Shown: piece by piece, positions 1-7,916 of the stretch
Layout: each line of letters starts with the position of its first letter
Position numbering within the stretch: the first letter of the stretch is position 1
Assembly (NCBI RefSeq): GCF_002257695.2
Contig: NZ_CP155571.1
Source: Sporomusa acidovorans
GTDB lineage: Bacteria > Bacillota > Negativicutes > Sporomusales > Sporomusaceae
Strand: one strand, 5' to 3'
DNA length: 64,000 nt
The notes under the pieces: generated by a model
What the model was told of the DNA's origin: nothing
Seen by the model: only the letters and a program-made list of their open reading frames with translations
Database searches by the model: none
Made by a program: the position numbers and the translations under genes

Positions 1-142
1 CTGTGTTTAGTTCTTTCTCCAAAAGCTGAATATGGGTTGTTGCGGTTGACTGCGTATACCCAAGAAATTGGGCAGCCTGTGAAAAATTCCCGAACTTAAC
101 AATACTTATAAATGTCTTTAATTGTCGTATTTCCAAAAACAT
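1..142 (-). CDS. LysR-family regulator, N-terminus only (cut by window edge)
   Basis: Reading leftward from an ATG at 142 gives an open frame to the window edge that starts MFLEIRQLKTF and continues with FSQAAQFLGYTQSTATTHI. This is the classic LysR winged-helix N-terminus (helix-turn-helix at about residues 17-37). Only about 47 residues are visible, so the effector-binding domain and target are unknown. A GGAGTGATG context precedes the start. It lies downstream of the aminopeptidase/DUF917 operon, separated by an intrinsic terminator, so it is probably transcribed on its own and could regulate that operon. The family call is secure; the role is inferred from position. Confidence 0.85.
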   Translation of the reverse strand, partial: MFLEIRQLKTFISIVKFGNFSQAAQFLGYTQSTATTHIQLLEKELNT

Positions 143-273
143 CACTCCATACACAGCATCTAGCGAATTGTAGTGAGGCCAGTCATCTATAACACATTGT
201 ATACTTGTTCGCGACCGAAGTCCATAAATTTACTTCATATAAAACAATCACCTTACCTGGCTCTTTATAACCG

Positions 274-306
274 TAAAAAAAAACCTAAGTCTAAAACTTA
301 GGTTTA
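274..306 (-). terminator. Intrinsic terminator after the aminopeptidase operon
   Basis: A 10-bp stem (AAACCTAAGT at 281-290 with ACTTAGGTTT at 296-305) is followed on the minus strand by an uninterrupted run of T. It sits about 80 bp past the stop of the M29 aminopeptidase gene and would end the leftward operon. Confidence 0.85.
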
Positions 307-383
307 GCCGCGGCAGTCATTACCGTTATCTGTTTTTTACCGGTTTATTTCCTTGGCGTTTATTTTATTCACCGGCTATTTGC

Positions 384-1349
384 TTAATCCAATACACTTT
401 TCCCGGCCACCATCATAGCTTTGCCGTCAAGCCAGACATTGGGCTGCGTCACCACACCGTCCAGGTGAACGCCGGCGCTGATGGTTCCCCCAAAGGTATC
501 GTTACTGCCAAAAGCCACATGAATGGTTCCGCAAACTTTCTCATCTTCCAGAATAATGCCGGTAATCCTGGCTTTATCATTTGTGCCGATACCGAATTCA
601 CCCAGCAGCCGTCCGTCTTTATCCCCCAGTTTGCTCAGTAACGCTTCGGCATCCGGGCCTTCCGCCCTGGTAAGGCGGCCTTTTTCCACTGTTAGTAGGA
701 GTGGGGAAGCCAGTTTGCCGATACCTGCAAATGATCCGTCAATCAAAATTTGTCCGTTTGCCGTTCCCTCCAGCGGGGCGATATAGGCTTCCCCGGAGGG
801 AAGGTTGCCTGACTCCCCGGGTTTTGTATAGACTCCGGTGCTGGCAATTCCCTGCCTGTCCGCAATGGAGAATTGTAGCACATACCCCTGTTTTTCAATC
901 CGGACTTCCCGGCCTTTTGTCAACAATGCGGTAACTTTCTCTGTTAACTCTTTAACTTGGGTATAATCGGCCGTAATCGCTCCTGCCAAAAACATATCCC
1001 TGGTAATGCCCGGCATGGTGGCAATGCGCGCGCCTGCGGCAGCCGCCTGTTTTCTTGCCTGCGTATGCGTAAGCGACTGTTGCGTGATGGCAACAACCAC
1101 CTGGGCGCTTGCCATAGCGGCCGCCACCGGTGCCGGCGGTTCCTGTCCCGGTTTTTCCCTGGCTCCCATAACGATCAGCATCGCCTCAGCACCTAAGCGT
1201 TTTCCTGCCAAACATACGGCTTCGGCCAATTCTTGCTTGATCTCATCGGCTACAACCAGAAAATTTTCTCCCGGCTTTACCCCCAGGCAATCGGTTAAAA
1301 ACTTTTCACTAACCGTGATTAACTGCTCCACTTTGTCGATCATCTCCAT
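384..1349 (-). CDS. M29-type aminopeptidase (leucyl aminopeptidase-like)
   Basis: A 321-residue protein of the thermophilic (M29) metallo-aminopeptidase superfamily, which also contains NicX-type dihydroxypyridine dioxygenases. The order of elements fits: an N-terminal alpha/beta domain (GVKPGENFLVVAD), then a metal-binding half with GEFGIGTND, HVAFGSNDTFGG and a late H-x-D (GVHLDGV). It would cleave N-terminal residues from short peptides in the cytoplasm, but members of this family are often misannotated and the substrate is open. The ATG at 1349 was chosen; the frame is open back to a TTG at 1382, overlapping the upstream gene by 13 bp, so the start is uncertain. It is the last gene of a four-gene leftward operon with DUF917 and AroM proteins. 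Confidence 0.75.
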   Translation of the reverse strand: MEMIDKVEQLITVSEKFLTDCLGVKPGENFLVVADEIKQELAEAVCLAGKRLGAEAMLIVMGAREKPGQEPPAPVAAAMASAQVVVAITQQSLTHTQARKQAAAAGARIATMPGITRDMFLAGAITADYTQVKELTEKVTALLTKGREVRIEKQGYVLQFSIADRQGIASTGVYTKPGESGNLPSGEAYIAPLEGTANGQILIDGSFAGIGKLASPLLLTVEKGRLTRAEGPDAEALLSKLGDKDGRLLGEFGIGTNDKARITGIILEDEKVCGTIHVAFGSNDTFGGTISAGVHLDGVVTQPNVWLDGKAMMVAGKSVLD

Positions 1350-1369
1350 TTTCTGCTTCGTACCTTCCC

Positions 1370-2443
1370 TTATTCTGAACAAGCAAACGGAAGTACCGGT
1401 TTCCCAATAATTGTTTCAATGGGTGCAAGTAATTTCTTGTTGCGCATAGTCGTGCTAAGCAGCAGTTTTTCTTGCGGCACCGTAATAACAGCCACCTTTT
1501 GCCCTTGCCTGATTCCTGCCGAAACAATCGGCCGCGCCGTTTGAGCATCCAGTGTCATGATTAAATCCGGAAAAGTAGCCAGGCGTTCGCCCTGCTTTTC
1601 CACTGTCATATATTCATTCCAAAAAGTCAGCTCATAGCTGTCTTCAATCACAACTTTACCTACGTCAAAGCCACCGGTTGTTTCCATCGAAAAAGAAGTG
1701 ATACTGCCTGTGACAATCACCTTCCCCCCCAACTGGGAAACAACGGCCTCAATAGCCGCTTCTCCCTGGTGTCCCAGGAGGGCCTGGCCCACTGCCATTG
1801 CCTGCTGAACTGCCCCCGGCGCGCCGTTCTGTTTGGCGTAAGCAACACTAACCGGGTTGCGGGCCACGGCAACCAGCCCGCCTGCCTCCACCGAAGCCCG
1901 GCGCACCATAGCAGCCGCTTTATCCAAGGACCCGGATATGCATAGCTCGATATAGTTGTCATCCTTCCCGCCGATAGCCGCCTGATAAGACACATAATCA
2001 GCCTGATCGGATAAATTCAGCGAACCCATCAACCCTGTCGGATGAGCCCGGCCGTTGCAGGGGCAGTCGACAACGGGCAGACCGCTGACGGCCGCCTGAA
2101 ACCATCCGTTTACAGTCGTCCCGGCCCCATTTTCATTGGTCGTAATTCCCTGGACAGGTTTCGGCAACTGCTTACATAACAACTCAAGTGCCTTTGCATA
2201 ATAAATTGGTTTAACAAACCGGTTTTTCGCTCCCGGTGCGCCTACCAGGGAAACCGCCGCCAATAAATCGTCGTCCGCTAATTCATCAACAGTATACAGC
2301 TGCGGCTGTCCAACCTCCAGCGCCAGCCGGCCGATTTGCAGGCCATCCTCAATCCAGCCGCCACCACCGCCGCCCAGCACGGCACCACCGTAAACCGCCC
2401 ATTCTACATGCTTTTGATCCAAGAGAATTTTTGCCACAATCAT
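1370..2443 (-). CDS. DUF917 family protein (S-methyl thiohydantoin desulfurase-like)
   Basis: A 357-residue protein matching the DUF917 family: N-terminal glycine-rich stretch (GGAVLGGGGGGW), a central VDCPCNGRAHPTG segment, and a C-terminal half with the SFSMETTGGFD region. The family is now linked to S-methyl thiohydantoin desulfurases and to hydantoinase-like catabolic loci. The true reaction here is not known. It lies between aroM (66 bp upstream) and the aminopeptidase gene, which it meets or overlaps, suggesting co-translation. A cytoplasmic location is inferred, as no signal peptide or membrane segment is visible. The AATGATT start is preceded by an AAAGGAGGA ribosome-binding site. Confidence 0.8.
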   Translation of the reverse strand: MIVAKILLDQKHVEWAVYGGAVLGGGGGGWIEDGLQIGRLALEVGQPQLYTVDELADDDLLAAVSLVGAPGAKNRFVKPIYYAKALELLCKQLPKPVQGITTNENGAGTTVNGWFQAAVSGLPVVDCPCNGRAHPTGLMGSLNLSDQADYVSYQAAIGGKDDNYIELCISGSLDKAAAMVRRASVEAGGLVAVARNPVSVAYAKQNGAPGAVQQAMAVGQALLGHQGEAAIEAVVSQLGGKVIVTGSITSFSMETTGGFDVGKVVIEDSYELTFWNEYMTVEKQGERLATFPDLIMTLDAQTARPIVSAGIRQGQKVAVITVPQEKLLLSTTMRNKKLLAPIETIIGKPVLPFACSE

Positions 2444-2509
2444 TCCTCCTTTTTATAAAAAGGCAAGAAGCCCCCATGCAGCCAAGTGCCGGAGCTTCAA
2501 AAAAATCAA

Positions 2510-3181
2510 TTATCCGAACAATTCCGCAACTGCCCGGGCAGCCACTGTCCGGGGAAGAACAACAGGCACACCGGTAATTTCGGCAACTTTGTCTTTCATA
2601 TGCTGGGTAAAGCCGATGCAGTCCATGACAATAAGCTCCACTTCACTGGCTTTCAAAGCTGCGGCGGCCTGCCAGATGTTCTCTTCAGCCCCATATGGCG
2701 AGCCGGCTGCGGCGGCAACGGCTCTCACGCCGGTTGCCGACCACCGTTTCGTCACTTGCGGTATTTGATCCTTGTCGGGAGTAATAATCCCCAGTTTTTT
2801 GCCACCGGCAACGGCACCGATAAAATTGGTAAGCAAAACCTGCGGATACAACAGCGGTTTAGGGCACGAAAAAGGCGGAAATTCGCCGCTGCACAACATT
2901 AAAATTCCCTCGGCCCCCTCGCTTACCAGTCTGTCGATTTGCGCTTGCAGGCGGGCCAATATATATTTCTCGGCAATCTTCACCGACCTGCCGTCGGCGA
3001 GCCTGGTTACCAGTACGTAATCCCCTGCCTGGGGTGCCAGTGCCGTTATTTCTTCATACGCAAGGCCGTCTAAAGCCCCGCCTTCCACCAGTTCAACCCG
3101 GCCAATAAGGCCGGTGATTTCAGGGACAACGTCAATCCGCGGGGACTGGCCAATGGTAACAGCCCCTATTTTTTTCCCCAT
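2510..3181 (-). CDS. aroM: AroM family protein
   Basis: A 223-residue protein starting MGKKIGAVTIGQSPR, the conserved AroM N-terminus (TIGQSPR-D). It keeps the GILMLCSGEFP and VMDCIGFTQ motifs of the family, which is related to Asp/Glu racemase-type folds. No reaction is established for AroM. The open frame extends 25 codons further upstream, but the ATG at 3181 gives the family N-terminus and has a GGAGAG ribosome-binding site inside the end of the preceding gene, which it overlaps by 16 bp (translational coupling). Co-occurrence with DUF917 and a peptidase recurs in uncharacterised catabolic loci, so a role in degrading a small amide or hydantoin-like compound is inferred. Confidence 0.85.
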   Translation of the reverse strand: MGKKIGAVTIGQSPRIDVVPEITGLIGRVELVEGGALDGLAYEEITALAPQAGDYVLVTRLADGRSVKIAEKYILARLQAQIDRLVSEGAEGILMLCSGEFPPFSCPKPLLYPQVLLTNFIGAVAGGKKLGIITPDKDQIPQVTKRWSATGVRAVAAAAGSPYGAEENIWQAAAALKASEVELIVMDCIGFTQHMKDKVAEITGVPVVLPRTVAARAVAELFG

Positions 3182-3911
3182 TGCAACTTCTCTCCTTTTT
3201 GCGTACGCCAGGCGCAAGTATGATGAATCCCGCAGCCGGTCGAACCGGTCGAACACTCTGTCAGGCTGTCCGCCTGGCCGCTTGTCGCTGTTTGTTTCAA
3301 GGAGAGCGTAATTTTTATTGCTTTTTCAACTTCTGCCTGCTCTCCTTCCACGACCAGGGTATACGCCCCTTCCGCTCCTTGAATGCCGCCGGCCCCAATA
3401 ACGGTGCAGGTTACGTCCGAGAGCAGCCTAAATGCTTCTATCTCCGTGATTACCTGACCGCTGAGCGGGGTTAACCCTACCGACATTCCCATGGACCAGT
3501 CCATCGACCGCATCCCGGCGGCCTGCACGGCTTGATCAATGGAAATGGGAATCAGCTTTTCCAAGCCGCAGGCAATCAGGATTTTGCATCCCTGGGCCAT
3601 TAACCCGGCAAAACCACAACCGGGCATTCCTCCCAGCGGACTGCCAAACATCATCGCTGCCCGGCCATGAACATCAAGGGCATTGGCGCCGATAATGGCT
3701 ACGTCGGTTTTCGCCAATTTTTGTACTGTCTCGGCAAAACAATGATCAATCGTTACGATTTGACCGTGATCAAGAAGTACGCTATGCGCGCTGCCGTCAC
3801 GCTGTGCAGCCCCCTTTGTCCCTTTAGGGCTCACACGGCCGGAAATGCGGCAACTAAAACCGCCTGCTTTAAGCCGCCTATCGTTAATGCCTCTTTAACT
3901 CTGATTGCCAC
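3166..3911 (-). pseudogene. Unrecognised conserved protein, apparently frameshifted near its start
   Basis: A well-coded frame (3834-3166, up to 222 residues) lacks a convincing start. Upstream, in another frame, a GTG at 3911 with an AGGTGAG ribosome-binding site opens VAIRVKEALTIGGLKQAV and stops at 3831. A -1 shift near 3860 joins the two halves into an approximately 247-residue protein, continuing ..GFSCRISGRVSPKGT. The main body carries DVAIIGANALDVHGR and VIGAGGIQGAEGAYTL; the GANA motif resembles LUD/IF2B-like folds but I cannot name the family. It is the first gene of the aroM-DUF917-aminopeptidase operon. A one-base assembly error would explain it as well as a real mutation. The alternative is a GTG start at 3834 and an intact shorter gene. 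Confidence 0.55.
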
Positions 3912-3971
3912 TTTTCTCACCTCAATCGCAAATTACTTATTATAATCAAATATGGCAAATAATAGAAATTA

Positions 3972-4007
3972 TAAAAAAAGCTTCGTCTCATTAAGAACCG
4001 AAGCTTC
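3972..4007 (-). terminator. Intrinsic terminator after the C_GCAxxG_C_C gene
   Basis: Stem AAGCTTCG (3979-3986 with 3999-4006) followed on the minus strand by seven T. It separates the permease / C_GCAxxG_C_C unit from the aroM operon. Confidence 0.8.
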
Positions 4008-4197
4008 ATTGCCACACGTATCTTTTATCTACTTTTCTCATAATCCTGTACTCCTCATAAGCCTGCATAATATTCAATAAGCCAAGGCCTGTGTTGGAGC
4101 ATCAGGCAACACCCTGACAGAAGAAAATCTTTATTGGATTTTTGTCTACATAAATTATATCACATAATAACATCGATGAAAAAGCTGTCTCAGCAGC

Positions 4198-4614
4198 TTA
4201 TTTACCGATATTTTTTTCTATAAATTCCATCGAAAACAACACTGCCTGTTTCGTCAGCTGCTCGCAAAGGTGCGGGGGATTGCTGGGGCTAAATCCTTCC
4301 GGCCTGAGTTGGCTGCACAGCATACTGCCGAATTGTTCCTGAAACTCTTGGCAGAACAAACGGCACAGAGCAACGACAGCTGTATTATCAGTCTGTTTTT
4401 TGCGGCCATACATACCGATAAACAGCAAAGTCCCCTCAACCAAACCGCATTGCAAGCCGCACCTGCCTGCATTGAGCCCGAAAACAGCCTCGATGACCTG
4501 AGGCTGAAGTTCAAGGTTATAAATTTCCGAAAGAATTTTTAAGGTTGTCACTGCACAACTAAAATCATCTTTCCAATAATAATCGTGGACTCTCGCATTG
4601 ATTAATTCTTGCAC
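4198..4614 (-). CDS. C_GCAxxG_C_C family redox protein
   Basis: A small cysteine-rich protein (138 residues from the GTG at 4614). It shows the family signature region FGLNAGRCGLQCGLVEGTL, followed by two further cysteines (LCRLFCQEF and SMLCSQL) and a C-terminal HLCEQL. Proteins of this family are thought to bind metal or act in thiol redox in anaerobes; no specific reaction is known. The frame is open to an ATG at 4641, but AGGAGAG placed six bases before GTG 4614 favours the shorter start. It follows the DUF401 permease gene by about 50 bp and may be co-transcribed with it. Confidence 0.8.
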   Translation of the reverse strand: MQELINARVHDYYWKDDFSCAVTTLKILSEIYNLELQPQVIEAVFGLNAGRCGLQCGLVEGTLLFIGMYGRKKQTDNTAVVALCRLFCQEFQEQFGSMLCSQLRPEGFSPSNPPHLCEQLTKQAVLFSMEFIEKNIGK

Positions 4615-4661
4615 ACTTATCTCTCCTCTCATGCTTAGCAACGCTATAATAACAAAATTGG

Positions 4662-5894
4662 TTACAGGGCAAAGAAATGCAGCTTTATTTCGATTGACAG
4701 CGCCAATAGCAGGAAAAACGCCATAACGGCTATACTCCGCAGAGACTTGATAAAATCTGCTTTAAAGTATTCCAGCGTAACTAAAAAGCACAAATGCGCC
4801 GGCGATAAAATCTGGCCGGCAAAACCGGCAACATAAGCAACAACGGCGATAGCAACATCTTCACTGGCTATAGCGGCAACAAACGGAAAGGTAATGGCCA
4901 CAGCCCCCTGGGACGTGCCGGTAAGAATTCCGGCAAGAAAACCGAGCACGCCAATCACCAGCACCATGGGCGTACCGGAATTTTGCAATACGATCGCGAC
5001 TTCGCCAACTATTCCTGTCTGGGTTAATATGTATTGAAAGAACAGGATATTGGTAATTCCCCAAAATAACTTATAATCCAAGGCATGTTTAAGCATGGCA
5101 ACTATGTTCGGCCAATTTAATCCAAGAACTACCGTCATGGCGGCAACAACCAGAAACATAGAAAGTGCCGGACCCAGATTAAAACCTACCACCATGATCA
5201 AATTGGCTAAGATTGGTCCGATTGACAACAATAAATACCGGTATTTATTCTTCTGCTTAGGCGTTTTAGCCAGCTCGCCGTGTATCGCCAAACCGGCGGC
5301 ATGACTTTTAAGGGGAGCAATATAATAAAACCATCCCACGACTACGCACAAAACAGAAACCCACAGCATATTCGCAATCAGTTGATTAATAGGAACATGC
5401 GCAATTTCACCGGCTAGCAGGAGTGCTGGAATAATGGGATTGGTGCACTCCCAAATATGCCGAAACCAATAATTAATTGCCGTTTTTTTCTCCGGGGAAA
5501 GCCCAAATGGTTTTGCGGCTGCCTCTACCAGCGGCGCGGAAAAAATCGCGCCCCCCAAAGAAGGCAGAAATCCCAGGAATGCCGGCATTAAAGCCAACAG
5601 TACCTTATCGCTTTTGAGTAATTCCCGGGCAACTGCCATGAAGCCGTCAATGGTACCGCTGGTTCGCAGTTGATATTCCAAGCACATCACCAAATAGAGA
5701 GCCAATAAGATTTCCCAGGTACTGGAACTCAGCAACAAACTTCTTCCGGCCGTTGCCACAGTTGACCAATGCGGCGAACAGGTGATAAGCAAAAAAGCGG
5801 TACCTGCCAGTATGGCATTACCCAGATTAACTTTTTTATGCAGTAAACTTACAACAATGGCCAGGGTTAACACTACCTCAAAAATGGCGGTCAT
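4662..5894 (-). CDS. DUF401 family membrane permease
   Basis: A 410-residue hydrophobic protein with about 10-12 predicted membrane segments and the signature FLPSLGGAIFSAPLVEAA followed by NYWFRHIWE, typical of DUF401 permeases, a branch of the ion-transporter superfamily near the DcuC/GntP-type carriers. Substrate unknown; uptake of an organic anion is an inference from fold. It is the first gene of a leftward pair with the C_GCAxxG_C_C protein. The ATG start is preceded by AAGGAGAAAAA. Confidence 0.85.
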   Translation of the reverse strand: MTAIFEVVLTLAIVVSLLHKKVNLGNAILAGTAFLLITCSPHWSTVATAGRSLLLSSSTWEILLALYLVMCLEYQLRTSGTIDGFMAVARELLKSDKVLLALMPAFLGFLPSLGGAIFSAPLVEAAAKPFGLSPEKKTAINYWFRHIWECTNPIIPALLLAGEIAHVPINQLIANMLWVSVLCVVVGWFYYIAPLKSHAAGLAIHGELAKTPKQKNKYRYLLLSIGPILANLIMVVGFNLGPALSMFLVVAAMTVVLGLNWPNIVAMLKHALDYKLFWGITNILFFQYILTQTGIVGEVAIVLQNSGTPMVLVIGVLGFLAGILTGTSQGAVAITFPFVAAIASEDVAIAVVAYVAGFAGQILSPAHLCFLVTLEYFKADFIKSLRSIAVMAFFLLLALSIEIKLHFFAL

Positions 5895-6019
5895 ATTTTT
5901 TCTCCTTACTTATGAATCTCCCATTAAAACCCAATAAAGATTTTCTTCTGCCAAGCTGCAACTATAATACGTTGCTAACGGCTGTCTAAAATCTTATTTG
6001 GATACTAAAAAAAGTGTGT

Positions 6020-6055
6020 GGCTTGTGCCCTGTCCTGAGGACACTGGCACAAGCC
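6020..6055. repeat. Hairpin GGCTTGTGCC...GGCACAAGCC, copy 1
   Basis: A perfect 10-bp inverted repeat with a GTCCTGAGGAC inner palindrome, followed on the minus strand by a short spacer and seven T. It may be a second terminator behind dapA. A near copy sits behind ureC at 51359-51395. Confidence 0.6.
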
Positions 6056-6092
6056 CGCTGTTTTGTTTGACCTTTTTCTCGAAAAAATTGCG

Positions 6093-6138
6093 ATAAAAAC
6101 AAACATCCCTCCAAAGTTTCTAGTTAATTCGGAGGGAT
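6093..6138 (-). terminator. Intrinsic terminator of dapA
   Basis: ATCCCTCC (6105-6112) pairs with GGAGGGAT (6131-6138); on the minus strand the hairpin is followed by GTTTGTTTTTATC. It starts 18 bp after the dapA stop. Confidence 0.75.
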
Positions 6139-6155
6139 TAGCGGTTTAAGCCGAA

Positions 6156-7034
6156 TTAGATCAGCCCGTACGCTTTCATTTCCTGGCGAAGAAGCTCAAG
6201 ATGATCTTCAGCAAGCTCCGTGAGCGGCATCCGACATTGCCCAACCTTGAAACCCATTAAGTTGACGGCGGCTTTTATGGGAATCGGATTTACTTCGCTA
6301 AATAAGGCCTTGATAAGATTTAATGTTTTCAATTGCAGGCTAATGGCGCCCCGGGTATCGCCCTGGAAAAATTTCATGACCATATCATGCGTATCCTGCG
6401 GGATAATATTGGCCATCGTTGAAATAACGCCTTTACCGCCTAGCGACAATACCGGCAGTATAGCATTATCATCGCCGGAATATACGGCAAAGTCGTCACC
6501 ACACAAATTGACCACATCACCGACCTGACCCAGGTTGCATTCCTTGACAGCAATAATATTATCAATCTCTGATAATGCTTGTATCGTTTCCGGGTTCATA
6601 TTTAAATTTGTTCTGCTTGGTATATTATACAAAATCATGGGTATTTTGATGCTGTCCGCTATGGCTTTAAAATGCCCATACAAGCCTTTTTGCGTAGTTT
6701 TATTATAATAAGGTGTAACTGACAATATCCCATCTGCACCAACGGCTTCCGCCGCCTTCGATAACTCGATCGCATGGCGGGTATCATTACTGCCTGTACC
6801 GGCAATTACCGGTACCCGCCGGTTAACTTTCTCCGCCGCGAATTTGATAACAGCAATATGTTCTTCATCCGGCATAGTGGATGCTTCTCCGGTTGTGCCG
6901 CAAACCAAAATAGCATCAGAACCGCCTTTAATCTGAAACTCGATTAATTCGGCATAAGTTGCATAATCAACACCATTATCATGAAAAGGAGTTATAATCG
7001 CGGCTGCAGAACCGATAAATAATGGATTTTTCAT
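6156..7034 (-). CDS. dapA: 4-hydroxy-tetrahydrodipicolinate synthase
   Basis: A 292-residue TIM-barrel aldolase condensing pyruvate with aspartate semialdehyde in the lysine/diaminopimelate pathway. Visible hallmarks are GTTGEASTMPDEEH, the tyrosine motif VTPYYNK, YNIPSRTNLNM, and the Schiff-base lysine in IIAVKECNLG. The ATG at 7034 was chosen over the longer frame because it gives the family N-terminus and has AAAGGTGGT ten bases upstream. It stands alone, with its own terminator. Relatives in this superfamily (N-acetylneuraminate lyase, other aldolases) are possible, but the motifs favour DapA. The lysine riboswitch in this window (about 22 kb) is not upstream of this gene. Confidence 0.88.
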   Translation of the reverse strand: MKNPLFIGSAAAIITPFHDNGVDYATYAELIEFQIKGGSDAILVCGTTGEASTMPDEEHIAVIKFAAEKVNRRVPVIAGTGSNDTRHAIELSKAAEAVGADGILSVTPYYNKTTQKGLYGHFKAIADSIKIPMILYNIPSRTNLNMNPETIQALSEIDNIIAVKECNLGQVGDVVNLCGDDFAVYSGDDNAILPVLSLGGKGVISTMANIIPQDTHDMVMKFFQGDTRGAISLQLKTLNLIKALFSEVNPIPIKAAVNLMGFKVGQCRMPLTELAEDHLELLRQEMKAYGLI

Positions 7035-7273
7035 GAATTGACCACCTTTTAATTTTATATTTAACATGTCAAGCTTATTCATATTTTGATTATATCCTAT
7101 ATTTTTATAAAAAGAAATTATTTCCGTATTGTTTTCTGCGAAATTCCCGGCTACTGCCGCCAAACTGGGAATAGCAGGAATTTTATGGACCGCGTCAAAT
7201 ATATATATAAAGAATGTCTTTTACCTAAAGACAGCATGGCAACCGGCCTAATCAAAACAGGGAGGAGGGAAAA

Positions 7274-7366
7274 ATGGCTGTTGATACGACATTAGTTTTT
7301 TTCAAAAATCAAATTATTCAGATTAAATTGTCGAAACCACTGACTGCACGCAAGGATCGCAAATAA
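7274..7366 (+). CDS. Short 30-residue ORF before the dcuC remnant
   Basis: ATG at 7274 with an excellent GGGAGGAGGG ribosome-binding site opens MAVDTTLVFFKNQIIQIKL and stops at 7366, just before the ribosome-binding site of the dcuC remnant. It could be the remaining N-terminus of a deleted upstream partner gene or a leader peptide. No family recognised. Confidence 0.35.
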   Translation: MAVDTTLVFFKNQIIQIKLSKPLTARKDRK

Positions 7367-7380
7367 GGAGGATAGAAATT

Positions 7381-7903
7381 TTGGGTATTATTATTTCATT
7401 ATATCCGCCATCGTGACGGCAAAAAGGTTTTTGCTGACATTCAGGCCTTCTTTGACGGGCTTGGCATGCAAATGGCAAATGTCATCACCCTGATTGTAGC
7501 AGGTGAAACCTTTGCCAAAGGGCTTATGACTATGGGTACGATAGACTCCATCATCGCTGCGGCGCAGGCGTCCGGCTTTGGCGCGGCAGGCATGATTCTC
7601 GTCATGGTAGGCATTATTGCTGTTTCATCTGTGGTTATGGGGTCAGGCAATGCTCCGTTTTTTGCTTTTGCCGCCTTAACACCGACTGTTGCCGCCAAAA
7701 TGTCGGTTGCACCGGTGGTCATGTTATTGCCGATGCACTTTGCCGCCAGTGCGGCGCGCGCAATTTCCCCCATAACGGCTGTTATCGTAGTTTCTTCCAG
7801 CATGGGCGGCGTATCTCCCTTTGAGGTTGTCAAGCGCACGGCAATTCCGATGATTGGCGCACTGCTGACCCTTGTAGCCGCCAATTTTGTCTTCTTCTAT
7901 TAA
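7381..7903 (+). pseudogene. dcuC: dcuC-type C4-dicarboxylate carrier with large internal deletion
   Basis: A TTG at 7381 behind AAGGAGG starts LGIIISL, the N-terminus of DcuC-type anaerobic C4-dicarboxylate carriers, and hits a stop after 12 codons. In another frame from about 7390 the C-terminal third resumes as RHRDGKKVFADIQAFFDG and continues through GETFAKGL, VVMGSGNAPFFAF and HFAASAARAISP to the stop at 7903. About 280 of the usual 460 residues are missing and the two ends are out of frame, so an internal deletion has destroyed the gene. An intact version would exchange succinate and fumarate across the membrane. The surviving C-terminal part could be made from the ATG at 7466, but is unlikely to be a working carrier. 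Confidence 0.8.
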
Positions 7904-7916
7904 TTCATTTAACTGT

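Noticed and set aside
6156..7163. Longer dapA start at 7163
   Set aside because: The extra 43 residues lack family similarity, and the ATG at 7034 has a strong ribosome-binding site.
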